Assembly: GCA_963695375.1 (NCBI GenBank)
Contig: OY968767.1
Span: forward strand, 1,054,001-1,118,000
Origin: JACCVL01 sp963695375
GTDB lineage: Bacteria; Actinomycetota; Actinomycetes; Propionibacteriales; Nocardioidaceae
Reading direction: 5' to 3'
Length of the DNA stretch: 64,000 nt
Positions 1 to 8,721 of this stretch are shown one piece after another. Position numbers and translations under genes: made by a program. How positions within the stretch are numbered: the stretch's first letter is position 1; the number at the start of each line of letters is the position of its first letter. The notes below the pieces were generated by a model, which searched no databases, was not told the DNA's origin, and saw only the letters and a list, made by a program, of their open reading frames with translations.

Positions 1-12
1 CCGAGCCGCCAC

Positions 13-18
13 TAGGGT
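13..18 (+). promoter_or_regulatory. -10 box for leaderless dnaX transcript
   Basis: TAGGGT ends 6 bases before the GTG of dnaX, and there is no Shine-Dalgarno sequence in between. Transcription would therefore start at or next to the start codon. The inference rests on the same spacing at many other genes in this window. Confidence 0.5.
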
Positions 19-24
19 GCGCAC

Positions 25-1959
25 GTGGACGCCCCGCTGGCCTTGTACCGCCGCTACCGGCCGGAGACCTTCGCCGAGGTCCTCGGCCAGGACCACGTGA
101 CCGGGCCGCTGCGGCAGGCGCTGGCGAACAACCGGGTGCACCATGCCTACCTGTTCTCCGGACCGCGCGGCTGCGGCAAGACGACCAGCGCCCGCATCCT
201 GGCCCGCACGCTGAACTGCGAGAGGTTCCCGGTCCCGGAGCCGTGCGGCGAGTGTCAGAGCTGCCGGGACCTGTCTCGCGGCGGCCCCGGGAGCCTCGAC
301 GTCATCGAGATCGACGCCGCCAGCCACGGTGGCGTGGACGACACCCGCGAGCTGCGCGAGCGGGCGTCCTTCGCGCCGATGAGCAGCCGGTTCAAGGTCT
401 ACGTCATCGACGAGGCGCACATGGTCTCGCCGCAAGGCTTCAACGCGCTGCTCAAGGTGGTCGAGGAGCCGCCGCCGCACGTCAAGTTCGTGTTCGCGAC
501 CACCGAGCCGGACAAGGTCATCGGCACCATCCGGTCCCGCACCCACCACTACCCGTTCCGGCTGCTGCCGCCCCGGCTGATGGCGGACTACCTGTCCGAC
601 ATCTGCCGCCGTGAGGGCGTCACGATCAGCCCGGAGGCGCTGCCGCTGGTGGTGCGGGCCGGCGGCGGGTCCGCCCGCGACTCGCTGAGCACGCTGGACC
701 AGCTGATCGGCGGCGCCGGAGCGGACGGGGTGACCTACGACCTCGCCACCGCGCTGCTCGGCTACACGCCGGAGACGCTGATCGACGCGGTGGTGGACGC
801 GTTCGCGGCGGCCGACGGTGCCGGGGTCTTCAGCCTGGTCGACCAGGTCGTCGAGGGCGGCCGGGAGCCGCGGCGGTTCGTCGAGGACCTGCTGCAGCGG
901 CTGCGCGACCTGCTCGTTCTCGCCCACGTGCCCGATGCCGGCCAGACCCTGCTCGACGTGACCGTGGACCAGGCGGAGCGGCTGGCCGGGCAGGCGGCCC
1001 GGTTCGGCGCGGCGGACCTGGTCCGCGCCGCGGAGGTCGTGGCCGGGACCTTGGCCGACCTGCGTGGGCCGACCGCGCCGCGGCTGCTGCTGGAGATCAT
1101 GTGTGCGCGGGTCCTGCTGCCGGCAGCCGACGACTCGACCGCCGGCGTCCAGGCACGCCTGGACCGGCTGGAGCGGCGGCTGACGGTCGGCGTGATCCCC
1201 GCCGGCGCCGGATCAGGCGCCGGCCCGTCCGTGCCCGCACCGCCGCCACCTGCCTCCGCGCCGGTCGCCGTACCGGCCCATGAGCCGGTCAGCGAGCCGG
1301 TCGCCGAGGCGGTGGCGGCGCCGGTCGCCGAGCCGGTCGCCGAGCCGGTCAGCGAGCCGGTGCCGGCGTCGGCCCCCGAACCTGCTGCGGAGCCAGCGGT
1401 CGGCGGTGCCGCCGTGGGCAACGAGCTGCACCAGGTGCGGACCCTGTGGCCGGACGTGCTGAACGCGCTGAAGCCGTCCCGGTACGTCTGGTCGCTGGTC
1501 ACTCAGCAGGCGCAGGTCGTCGCCGCCTCGGCGGGTGTCGTGACGCTCGGTGTGAAGACCCAGGGAAACCTCGACAACCTGCGGGAGCCGGAACGGCTCG
1601 CCACCGTGGCGGCCGCCCTCGGCACCGTGCTCGGGGGCGAGTGGCAGGTCGAGCTCGTCATCGACCCGTCGTCGCGTGCAGCGGGCGGCGGCCCCGCCGG
1701 CGCCGGGTCGGGCGAGGGTGGCGTCGCGGCGCGGCCTCCGGCCCCCGCCCGCGGCGGCGCGGCGGAGTCCCGCCGGGAATCGTCCCGATCCGCTGCGCAG
1801 CCGGCCCAGCCCGCCGCGCACCCGGCCGCTCACGGTGAATCGCTGGCCGGCGGGGCGTCCGCGGACGACCCCGACGTCGACACCGCCGGTGACACCCACG
1901 AGCTGCTGACCCGCGAGCTCGGGGCCACGGTCATCGAGGAGATCCCGCACGAACGGTGA
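25..1959 (+). CDS. dnaX: DNA polymerase III subunit gamma/tau
   Basis: This is the clamp-loader ATPase of the replicative polymerase, which loads the beta clamp and tethers the core. The 644-residue product has Walker A GPRGCGKT at residues 46-53, the zinc cysteines C65, C74, C77 and C80, and the Walker B motif DEAH at 129-132. A low-complexity Pro/Ala/Glu/Val linker of repeated PVAEPV/SEPV units spans roughly residues 400-470. It precedes the tau-like C-terminal region that should bind the polymerase. The GTG start has no ribosome binding site but sits 6 bases after a TAGGGT box. The delta-prime subunit gene (62237-63451) lies at the other end of the window. Confidence 0.95.
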   Translation: MDAPLALYRRYRPETFAEVLGQDHVTGPLRQALANNRVHHAYLFSGPRGCGKTTSARILARTLNCERFPVPEPCGECQSCRDLSRGGPGSLDVIEIDAASHGGVDDTRELRERASFAPMSSRFKVYVIDEAHMVSPQGFNALLKVVEEPPPHVKFVFATTEPDKVIGTIRSRTHHYPFRLLPPRLMADYLSDICRREGVTISPEALPLVVRAGGGSARDSLSTLDQLIGGAGADGVTYDLATALLGYTPETLIDAVVDAFAAADGAGVFSLVDQVVEGGREPRRFVEDLLQRLRDLLVLAHVPDAGQTLLDVTVDQAERLAGQAARFGAADLVRAAEVVAGTLADLRGPTAPRLLLEIMCARVLLPAADDSTAGVQARLDRLERRLTVGVIPAGAGSGAGPSVPAPPPPASAPVAVPAHEPVSEPVAEAVAAPVAEPVAEPVSEPVPASAPEPAAEPAVGGAAVGNELHQVRTLWPDVLNALKPSRYVWSLVTQQAQVVAASAGVVTLGVKTQGNLDNLREPERLATVAAALGTVLGGEWQVELVIDPSSRAAGGGPAGAGSGEGGVAARPPAPARGGAAESRRESSRSAAQPAQPAAHPAAHGESLAGGASADDPDVDTAGDTHELLTRELGATVIEEIPHER

Positions 1960-1975
1960 CCGGTGCCGGCTGCTC

Positions 1976-1981
1976 TAGGCT
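1976..1981 (+). promoter_or_regulatory. candidate -10 box for ybaB-recR operon
   Basis: TAGGCT in the dnaX-ybaB gap matches the TANNNT form. It would give a leader of about 75 bases before ybaB. No clear -35 element is seen. Confidence 0.35.
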
Positions 1982-2062
1982 CGACCGAGCGGCCGGAGTC
2001 GAGCGATCCGTCCGCCTGCCCCGGCCGACCGGTCGGTGCCCCGCTTCCGAGGAGGCCCCGTG

Positions 2063-2422
2063 GTGTCAGGTGACGCACCGGACATGTCCGCGCTGCTCGC
2101 CCAGGCCCAGCAGCTGCAGCAGCAGCTGATGGCCGCGAAGGACCGGCTGGCCGAGACCCAGGTGACCGGATCGGCGGCCAACGGTCTGGTGACGGCGACC
2201 GTCACCGGCACCGGTGACCTGGTGTCGGTGACGATCAAGCCGGAGGCCTGTGATCCGGACGACGCCGAGACCCTCGGCGACATGGTGGTGGCCGCGGTGC
2301 GCGACGCCAGCGAGCAGGCCGAGCGCCTCGCGGCCGAGCAGTTCGGGCCGATGGCCGGTGGCCTCGAGGGCCTGGGCGGCGGGTCCGGCGGCGGGTCCGG
2401 CGGGCCTCCGGCCGGCTTCTGA
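2063..2422 (+). CDS. ybaB: YbaB/EbfC family nucleoid-associated protein
   Basis: This is a small DNA-binding, nucleoid-associated protein usually encoded between dnaX and recR. From the chosen start the product has 119 residues, close to the family's 100-115. It has the glutamine-rich first helix (AQQLQQQL), the central TGTGDLVSVTI strand pair, and a glycine-rich tail (GGGSGGGSGG). Tandem GTG codons lie at 2060 and 2063. GGAGG at 2051-2055 is better spaced for 2063, although a frame-open extension to 2036 exists. recR follows after 16 bases, so the two are very likely cotranscribed. Confidence 0.88.
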   Translation: MSGDAPDMSALLAQAQQLQQQLMAAKDRLAETQVTGSAANGLVTATVTGTGDLVSVTIKPEACDPDDAETLGDMVVAAVRDASEQAERLAAEQFGPMAGGLEGLGGGSGGGSGGPPAGF

Positions 2423-2438
2423 GGACGAGCGAGCCGCC

Positions 2439-3038
2439 GTGTACGAAGGAGTCGTCCAGGACCTCATCGACGAGCTCGCCCGGCTGCCGGGCGTGGGGCC
2501 CAAGGGTGCGCAGCGGATCGCCTTCCACCTGCTCGACGCGGACCCGGTCGACGTCAAGCGGCTGGCCCAGGTGCTCACCGAGGTCAAGGACAAGGTCCGG
2601 TTCTGCTCGATCTGCGGGAACGTCGCCGAGGACGAGCAGTGCCGGGTCTGCCGCGACCCGCGGCGGGACCTGTCCCTGCTGTGCGTGGTGGAGGAGTCCA
2701 AGGACGTGGTGGCGATCGAGCGCACCCGCGAGTTTCGCGGGCGCTATCACGTGCTGGGTGGGGCGATCTCCCCGATCGAGGGCATCGGGCCCGACCAGCT
2801 GCGGGTCCGCGAGCTGATGGCCCGGCTGGCCGCCGAGGAGGTCACGGAGGTCATCCTCGCCACCGACCCGAACCTCGAGGGCGAGGCCACCGCGACGTAC
2901 CTCACCCGGTTGTTGCGGCCGATGGGCTTGCGCGTGACGCGGCTGGCTAGTGGACTTCCGGTGGGCGGTGACCTGGAGTATGCCGACGAGGTCACCTTGG
3001 GCAGGGCGTTCGAGGGGAGGCGGAGTGTCGATGGCTGA
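2439..3038 (+). CDS. recR: recombination mediator RecR
   Basis: RecR acts with RecO/RecF to load RecA on gapped DNA. The GTG at 2439 gives 199 residues, the usual family length. An N-terminal helix-hairpin-helix (LPGVGPKGAQRIAF) starts near residue 16. A C4 zinc finger uses C56, C59, C68 and C71, and the Toprim domain follows (VVEESKDVVAIE, then LATDPNLEGEATA). The open frame extends upstream inside ybaB, but that part has no homology. The 3' end overlaps the next gene by 8 bases, suggesting translational coupling. Confidence 0.95.
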   Translation: MYEGVVQDLIDELARLPGVGPKGAQRIAFHLLDADPVDVKRLAQVLTEVKDKVRFCSICGNVAEDEQCRVCRDPRRDLSLLCVVEESKDVVAIERTREFRGRYHVLGGAISPIEGIGPDQLRVRELMARLAAEEVTEVILATDPNLEGEATATYLTRLLRPMGLRVTRLASGLPVGGDLEYADEVTLGRAFEGRRSVDG

Positions 3039-3672
3039 CAACGGTGACGTGACCACCGCGGGTCCCGCGCCCGCGACGCTGCACCCGGGGAACGTCGACG
3101 GGGACATGGAGGACCTGGCGCAGGCGGTCGCCGACCAGGTCGCGTCCTTCCTGCTGGCGGTGCGCGAGCTCGCCAACCGGGGCAAGTCGGCGACGACCGT
3201 CCCGCTCCTGCTGCTGGAGGTCAGCCAGCTGCTGCTCGCCGGCGCCCGGCTGGGCGTGATGACCGACCTCGTCCCGCAGGAGCAGTTCGAGGCCGAGACT
3301 GGCCCCGACCCGGACCTCGACCGGATCCGCGAGGAGCTCGCCGGCCTGCTCGGACCTGCCGACGAGTACATCGAGGTCTTCGACCCGTACGCCGAGCCGC
3401 CCGAGCTGGTGCCCGGCCGGATCTCCGACGACGTCGCCGCGATCGCCGAGCGGCTGGCGCACGGGCTGGCCCACCACCGGGCCGGCCGGATCGACGAGGC
3501 GCTGTGGTGGTGGCAGTTCAGCTACGTCTCGTCGTGGGGGGCCGAGGCCAGCGCGGTGCTGCGGGCGCTGCAGGCGGTGGTCGCGCACGACCGGTTCGAC
3601 GAGGACCGGTTGGAGACCATCGAGCTGGAGCGGATCGCGGCCGCCGAGCGGCTCGCGGACGGGTCCGGCTGA
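3031..3672 (+). CDS. DUF5063 domain protein
   Basis: This is a conserved actinobacterial protein of unknown function, here 213 residues from ATG 3031. It is acidic and helical, contains a tryptophan-rich EALWWWQFSYVSSWG segment near residue 155, and has no signal peptide or membrane segment. A GTG at 3025 is an alternative start. The GGGGAGG at 3014-3020 is better spaced from the ATG. It overlaps recR and precedes lysC. Placement next to recR is, from memory, typical of the family, but no role is known. Confidence 0.8.
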   Translation: MADNGDVTTAGPAPATLHPGNVDGDMEDLAQAVADQVASFLLAVRELANRGKSATTVPLLLLEVSQLLLAGARLGVMTDLVPQEQFEAETGPDPDLDRIREELAGLLGPADEYIEVFDPYAEPPELVPGRISDDVAAIAERLAHGLAHHRAGRIDEALWWWQFSYVSSWGAEASAVLRALQAVVAHDRFDEDRLETIELERIAAAERLADGSG

Positions 3673-3689
3673 CCAGGGCCGCGCGTCGA

Positions 3690-3695
3690 TAGACT
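3690..3695 (+). promoter_or_regulatory. candidate -10 box for lysC-asd
   Basis: TAGACT lies in the short gap before lysC. It predicts a leader of about 37 bases containing the strong GAGGAGG ribosome binding site. No good -35 sequence is visible. Confidence 0.4.
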
Positions 3696-3738
3696 CGCCG
3701 GGACCGTCCCCGACCGGTACGGACCGAGGAGGACAGCC

Positions 3739-5016
3739 GTGGGCCTGGTCGTCCAGAAGTACGGCGGCTCCTCCGTCGCCGACGCGACCGGGATCAAGCG
3801 CGTCGCCCAGCGGATCGCGGCCACCCGCAAGGCGGGGGACGACGTCGTGGTCGTCGTGTCCGCGATGGGGGACACCACCGACGAGCTGCTGGATCTCGCG
3901 CACGACGTCGCGCCGCTGCCACCCGGCCGCGAGCTGGACATGCTGCTGACCGCGGGCGAGCGGATCGCGATGGCGCTGCTGGCGATGGCGATCGGAAACC
4001 TGGGACACGAGGCCAGGTCGTTCACCGGCTCGCAGGCCGGTGTGATCACCGACTCGTCGCACGGCAAGGCCAAGATCATCGACGTGACCCCGGGCCGCAT
4101 CGAGCGAGCGCTGGCCGAGGGCGCGATCGCCATCGTCGCCGGGTTCCAGGGGGTCAGCCAGGACAGCAAGGACATCACCACCCTGGGCCGGGGCGGGTCG
4201 GACACCACCGCGGTGGCCCTCGCCGCCGCGCTCGGCGCCGACGCCTGCGAGATCTACACCGACGTCGACGGCGTCTTCACCGCCGACCCGCGGATCGTGC
4301 CGACCGCGCGGCGGCTGACCACGCTGTCGTCGGAGGAGATGCTGGAGATGGCCGCCTCGGGCGCCAAGATCCTCCATCTGCGCTGTGTGGAGTACGCCCG
4401 GCGGCACGACCTGCCGATCCACGTCCGGTCGAGCTTCTCCACCCGGGCGGGAACCTGGGTCACCGACCGACCCGAGCAGACCTCAGGAGGCGCTGTGGAA
4501 CAGCCGATCATCGCCGGTGTCGCCCACGACCGGAGCGAGGCCAAGGTGACCGTGGTCGGGGTGCCCGACAAGGTCGGCGAGGCCGCCCGCATCTTCGACG
4601 CCCTCGCCACCGCCCAGATCAATCTCGACATGATCGTGCAGAACGTGTCCGCGGCGTCGACCGGGCGGACCGACATCTCGTTCACCCTGCCGCGCTCGGA
4701 CGGGCAGACCGCGATGACCGCGCTGGCCCGGCTGCGGGACGAGGTGGGCTACGACCAGTTGCTCTTCGACGACCGGATCGGCAAGGTGTCGCTGGTCGGC
4801 GCCGGGATGCGTACCCACCCGGGTGTGACGGCACGCTTCTTCACCGCGCTGGCCACCGCCGGAGTGAACATCGAGATGATCTCGACCTCGGAGATCCGGA
4901 TCTCGGTCGTCGTCGACGAGGGCCAGGTGGACGACGCGGTCGCCGCCGCGCACGCGGCCTTCGAGCTGGACGCCGACGAGGTGGAGGCCGTGGTCTACGG
5001 CGGGAGCGGCCGGTGA
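3739..5016 (+). CDS. lysC: aspartokinase (alpha subunit, full length)
   Basis: LysC phosphorylates L-aspartate, the first step toward lysine, diaminopimelate, threonine and methionine. The 425-residue product has the N-terminal kinase motif VQKYGGSS, the TLGRGGSDTTAVALA loop, and a C-terminal regulatory half with two ACT domains from about residue 260. GTG 3739 is preceded by GAGGAGG. An internal start at 4495 would make the separate beta subunit. asd overlaps by 4 bases, so the first two enzymes of the pathway are coupled. Feedback control by lysine/threonine is expected from the family but not provable here. Confidence 0.95.
   Translation: MGLVVQKYGGSSVADATGIKRVAQRIAATRKAGDDVVVVVSAMGDTTDELLDLAHDVAPLPPGRELDMLLTAGERIAMALLAMAIGNLGHEARSFTGSQAGVITDSSHGKAKIIDVTPGRIERALAEGAIAIVAGFQGVSQDSKDITTLGRGGSDTTAVALAAALGADACEIYTDVDGVFTADPRIVPTARRLTTLSSEEMLEMAASGAKILHLRCVEYARRHDLPIHVRSSFSTRAGTWVTDRPEQTSGGAVEQPIIAGVAHDRSEAKVTVVGVPDKVGEAARIFDALATAQINLDMIVQNVSAASTGRTDISFTLPRSDGQTAMTALARLRDEVGYDQLLFDDRIGKVSLVGAGMRTHPGVTARFFTALATAGVNIEMISTSEIRISVVVDEGQVDDAVAAAHAAFELDADEVEAVVYGGSGR
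4495..5016 (+). CDS. lysC: aspartokinase beta subunit from internal start
   Basis: An in-frame GTG at codon 253 of lysC is preceded by AGGAGG at 4485-4490, with 4 bases between. It would give a 173-residue product consisting of both ACT domains (beginning VEQPIIAGVAH). In Corynebacterium and Bacillus the same arrangement makes an alpha2-beta2 enzyme. The ribosome binding site inside the coding sequence is direct evidence; actual translation is inference. Confidence 0.6.
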   Translation: MEQPIIAGVAHDRSEAKVTVVGVPDKVGEAARIFDALATAQINLDMIVQNVSAASTGRTDISFTLPRSDGQTAMTALARLRDEVGYDQLLFDDRIGKVSLVGAGMRTHPGVTARFFTALATAGVNIEMISTSEIRISVVVDEGQVDDAVAAAHAAFELDADEVEAVVYGGSGR

Positions 5017-6074
5017 GCGCGGCGCAGCGCGGGCTCTCCGTCGGCGTCGTCGGGGCGACCGGCCAGGTCGGCGCCGTGATGCGGCGGCTGCTCGCCGACT
5101 GGGACGTGCCGCTGGCCGGCGTGCGGTTCTTCGCGTCCGCCCGGTCGGCCGGGAGCCGGCTGCCCTGGCGCGGCGGGCAGGTCGAGGTCGAGGACACGGC
5201 CACCGCCGATCCGTCCGGGCTCGACCTGGCGTTGTTCTCCGCCGGCGCCGACACTTCGCGGGTGCAGGCACCCCGCTTCGCCGCCGCCGGGGTGGTGGTC
5301 GTCGACAACTCCTCCGCCTGGCGGATGGACCCGTCCGTACCGCTGGTGGTGAGCGAGGTCAACCCCGGCGCGCTGGACCTGGCGCTGGCCCCCGGTGGCT
5401 CGCGGATCGTCGCCAACCCCAACTGCACCACGATGGCCGCGATGCCGGTGCTGAAGCCGCTGCACGACGAGGCCGGGCTGGTCCGGGTGGTCGCGTCGAC
5501 CTATCAGGCGGTCTCCGGCAGCGGGCTGGCCGGCGTGGACGAGCTCGACAAGCAGGTCCGTCAGGTGGTGGACCGGGCCAGCGAGCTGACCCACGACGGC
5601 ACGGCGGTCTCCTTCCCGGAGCCGTCGGCCTATGTCGCGCCGATCGCCTTCAACGTGCTGCCGATGGCCGGGGCGGTGGTCGACGACGGGTCGGCGGAGA
5701 CCGGTGAGGAGCAGAAGCTGCGGAACGAGTCTCGCAAGATCCTGGACCTGCCCGCGCTGCGGGTGTCCGGCACCTGCGTGCGGGTGCCGGTGTTCACCGG
5801 GCACTCGCTGTCGCTCAACATCGAGTTCGAGCGGTCACTGACACCGGAGCGGGCCACCGAGCTGCTCGCCGGGGCGCCGGGGGTGCAGCTCTCCGAGGTG
5901 CCGACGCCGCTGCAGGCGGCCGGTCGCGACCCCAGCTTCGTCGGTCGGATCCGGCGTGACCCGGGCGTGGACGGGGACCGCGGGCTGGCCCTGTTCGTCA
6001 GCAACGACAACCTGCGCAAGGGTGCGGCCCTGAACACCGTGCAGATCGCGGAGCTGGTGGCCGGCCGGCTCTGA
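5013..6074 (+). CDS. asd: aspartate-semialdehyde dehydrogenase
   Basis: Asd reduces aspartyl phosphate to aspartate semialdehyde with NADPH, the second step after LysC. The product is 353 residues. The Rossmann motif VGATGQVGAVMRRLL begins near residue 12, and the catalytic cysteine is C138 in ANPNCTTM. The GTG start overlaps the lysC stop (GTGA). The stop lies only 4 bases from the convergent stop of the acetoacetyl-CoA synthetase gene, leaving almost no room for a dedicated terminator. Confidence 0.95.
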   Translation: MSAAQRGLSVGVVGATGQVGAVMRRLLADWDVPLAGVRFFASARSAGSRLPWRGGQVEVEDTATADPSGLDLALFSAGADTSRVQAPRFAAAGVVVVDNSSAWRMDPSVPLVVSEVNPGALDLALAPGGSRIVANPNCTTMAAMPVLKPLHDEAGLVRVVASTYQAVSGSGLAGVDELDKQVRQVVDRASELTHDGTAVSFPEPSAYVAPIAFNVLPMAGAVVDDGSAETGEEQKLRNESRKILDLPALRVSGTCVRVPVFTGHSLSLNIEFERSLTPERATELLAGAPGVQLSEVPTPLQAAGRDPSFVGRIRRDPGVDGDRGLALFVSNDNLRKGAALNTVQIAELVAGRL

Positions 6075-6078
6075 CTGC

Positions 6079-8035
6079 TCAGCGGCGGGCGTAGGTCGCG
6101 AACGCGTCCAGCGACTCGGGGTTCGCCAGCGCCCCCTTGGCGGCTGCGTCGTCGACGGCGGCACCGCGCAGGATCTTCTTCACCGGCACCTCCAGCTTCT
6201 TGCCCGACAGCGTCTTCGGCAGCGCCGGCACGGCGTGCAGGGCGTCCGGGACGTGCCGCGGCGACAAATGCGTCCGCAGCTCGCGGGCGATGTCGCGGCG
6301 AAGCGCGTCGTCGAGCTCGACCCCTTCCGCGAGCACGACGAAGAGCAGCAGCTCGCCCGCGCCGCCCTCGGTGTCCTCCAGATGCACCACCAGGCTGTCC
6401 GCCACCTGTGGCATCGCCTCGACCACCGAGTAGAACTCCGCGGTCCCGAGCCGGACGCCGCCCCGGTTCAGCGTGGCGTCGCTGCGGCCGGACAGCACGC
6501 ACGAGCCGTCCGCGTCGATCGTGATCCAGTCACCGTGCCGCCACACCCCGGGGAAGTCCTCGAAGTAGGCGGCGCGGTATCGGGACCCGTCCTCGTCCCC
6601 CCAGAAGCCGACCGGCATCGAGGGCATCGGGGCGGTGATGACGAGCTCGCCCTGCTCACCCACCACCGACCGGCCCTCCGGGTCGTACGCCTCCACCGCG
6701 CAGCCCAGGCAGCGCCCGGCGATCCGGCCGGCGCGCACGGGCAGCAGCGAAGCACCGCCGAGGAAACCCGAGCACACATCGGTGCCGCCGGAGAAGCTGG
6801 ACAGCACCAGGTCCGAGCCGACCGCGTCGTAGACCCAGCGGAAGCCCTCCGCGGGCAGCGGCGCACCGGTGGAGCCGACCCCGCGGATCCGGGCCAGGTC
6901 GGCGACCTCCCGGGGGACCAGGCCCTGCTTGCGGCATGCCAAGCAGGAACGGGGCGCTGGTGCCGAAGTAGGTGGTGCCGGTCTCCTCGGCCAACCGCCA
7001 CAGTGCGGTCAGGTCCGGCCAGGCCGGGTTGCCGTCGAACAACACCACCGCGGCTCCCACGCCGAGGCCGGAGACCAGGTAGTCCCACATCATCCAGCCG
7101 GTGGTGGAGAACCAGAAGAACCGGTCGGCGGGTCCGAGATCCATCTGCAGGGCGAGCGCCTTCAGGTGCTCCAGGGTGATCCCGCCGTGGCCGTGCACGA
7201 TCGGCTTCGGCAGCCCGGTCGTGCCGGAGGAGTAGAGCACGTACAGCGGGGCGTCGAACGGCAGCCGCTCATAGGCCGGCTCGGCCGGCTCGGCGACCAG
7301 GTCCGCCCAGGTCGTCGCGTCGGGAACGGCCGGTGCCTCCGGGTCGAGGTACGGGACGTGGACGACGTGACGCAGGCTGGGCAGCGCCGCGACGATCGCG
7401 GCCACTTCGTCGCGCCGGTCGACCGGCTTGTCGCCATAGCGGTAGCCGTCGACGGCGACGAGCAGCACCGGCTCGATCTGGCTCCACCGGTCGACGACGC
7501 TGCGGGTGCCGAACTCGGGCGCACATGAGGAGAACACCGCGCCCAGGCTGGCGGTGGCCATCAGCAGCACCAGCGCCTCGGGCACGTTCGGCAGGTACGC
7601 CGCCACCCGGTCGCCGCGCTGCACGCCGAGGCGGACCAGGCCCGCCCGAGCCCGGGCCACCTGGTCGCGCAGCTCGGCCGCGGTGAGGTCGTGCGGCGGA
7701 CCGCTCTGGCTGCGGCCCAGGACCATCACGTCGTCGTCGGCGCGGCCGGGCATCGCCAGCATGGCCTCGGCGTAGTTGAGTCGGATCTCGGGGAACCACC
7801 GGGCTCCCGGCATCCGGCGGTCGGGGAGCACGGTGGCCGCGTCCCCGTCGTGGGGCACCGCGAAGTGCTCCAGCACCGCACCCCAGAAGCCCTCGAGGTC
7901 CTCCACCGACCACTGCCAGAGCTCGGCGTAGTCCGAGAACGAACGACCGGTGGCACGCTCGACCTGTGCGAGGAACCGCCCGATCCGGGTGGCCGCGCGC
8001 GCGTCTGCCGCCGGGGCCCACAGCAGATCGCTCAT
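6079..8035 (-). pseudogene. acetoacetyl-CoA synthetase, frameshifted
   Basis: This is an AMP-forming acetoacetyl-CoA synthetase that would activate acetoacetate. The N-terminal frame runs from ATG 8035 with the AMP-binding loop LYVLYSSGTTGLPKPI. Past the motif FGTSAPFLL it goes out of frame, and the conserved continuation ACRKQGLVPREVADLA appears in the next frame. Removing one of the two C bases at 6939-6940 restores a 651-residue protein of normal family length, with the C-terminal KTLSGKKLEVPVKKIL lysine motif. Apart from this one base the gene looks intact, so it is a recent mutation or a sequencing error. ATGA overlap with the upstream membrane-protein gene suggests a shared transcript. 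Confidence 0.85.
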
Positions 8036-8535
8036 CGTTCGACTCCGTCGGTGGATTCGCCGACGCGGACCAGATATGCCGAGGTGACGAAGCAGCCGGC
8101 GCCGACCAGCGGCATGACCGCCCACATCCAGGTCGAGAAGGCCGACTCGACGAGGAGGGCCAGCACCACGACGACCATCAGGCAGACGCCGAGGAAGCTC
8201 ACCGTCCCGGGGCTGTCCGCACCCACCAGCCGCAGCAGCGCGGCGGCGCCGAGCCCGACCAACACCATGATCAGCAGCAGCAGCGGGTAGCCGCTGCCAC
8301 CGCAGGACGGTGCGCCGCGGACCGCCTCACAGCCGAGCAGCCCGAGACCCACCAGCAGGACGGCGCCGAGACCGGCCATGATCCCGGTCGCAGTCGCGGC
8401 CACCCACAACGGCACGTCCGGCAGGGCGAGGCCGGGCGGCCGGCGCTTGCGCCGCCCTGGCTCGACCGGGTCCGCCCGCTCGACGGCAGGGTCGGCGACG
8501 GCGGGGTCACCGCTGCGGTCGCGCTGCTCGTCCAT
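8032..8535 (-). CDS. four-helix membrane protein, unknown function
   Basis: The 167-residue product is not recognised. A charged N-terminus (about 40 residues, rich in Asp, Pro and Arg) is followed by four hydrophobic segments, such as WVAATATGIMAGLGAVLLVG, YPLLLLIMVLVGLG, FLGVCLMVVVVLALL and MWAVMPLVGAGCFV. ATG 8535 is preferred because the longer open frame runs back through the tRNA gene. Its stop overlaps the start of the acetoacetyl-CoA synthetase gene by 4 bases. It lies just downstream of tRNA-Pro and its terminator. Confidence 0.7.
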   Translation of the reverse strand: MDEQRDRSGDPAVADPAVERADPVEPGRRKRRPPGLALPDVPLWVAATATGIMAGLGAVLLVGLGLLGCEAVRGAPSCGGSGYPLLLLIMVLVGLGAAALLRLVGADSPGTVSFLGVCLMVVVVLALLVESAFSTWMWAVMPLVGAGCFVTSAYLVRVGESTDGVER

Positions 8536-8569
8536 GGCCCCGCATCCTGCCGCACCGCGCGGTTCCCGC

Positions 8570-8608
8570 GACGAGAACCCCGTGCCGTCAGTGCACGGGG
8601 TCCTCGTC
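8570..8608 (-). terminator. hairpin terminator after tRNA-Pro
   Basis: Two 16-base arms (8570-8585 and 8593-8608) pair with one mismatch around a 7-base loop. It lies immediately downstream of tRNA-Pro on the minus strand. No U-tract follows, as is common in actinobacteria. Confidence 0.7.
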
Positions 8609-8615
8609 ACATGTG

Positions 8616-8689
8616 TCGGGCTGACAGGATTTGAACCTGCGGCCTCCTCGTCCCGAACGAGGCGCGCTACCAAGCTGCGCCACAGCCCG
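8616..8689 (-). tRNA. tRNA-Pro, anticodon CGG
   Basis: Read on the minus strand, the acceptor arms CGGGCTG (8689-8683) and CAGCCCG (8623-8617) pair fully, with discriminator A at 8616. The anticodon stem CCTCG/CGAGG holds loop TTCGGGA, giving anticodon CGG at 8655-8653. The T-loop GTTCAAATC is present, as is a D-arm with GCGCAGCTTGGTAGCGC. CCA is not encoded. It decodes CCG, a preferred proline codon in this genome. Confidence 0.95.
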
Positions 8690-8701
8690 AACGGGAGCCA
8701 C

Positions 8702-8707
8702 AGCGTA
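8702..8707 (-). promoter_or_regulatory. candidate -10 box for tRNA-Pro
   Basis: TACGCT on the minus strand ends 12 bases before the mature tRNA 5' end. This leaves a short 5' leader for RNase P. Confidence 0.45.
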
Positions 8708-8721
8708 CACGGACGCGACGG

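Noticed and set aside
6930..6950. Programmed ribosomal frameshift in the acetoacetyl-CoA synthetase gene
   Set aside because: No slippery heptamer, stimulatory structure or early stop arrangement is seen, and the family is not known to use frameshifting.
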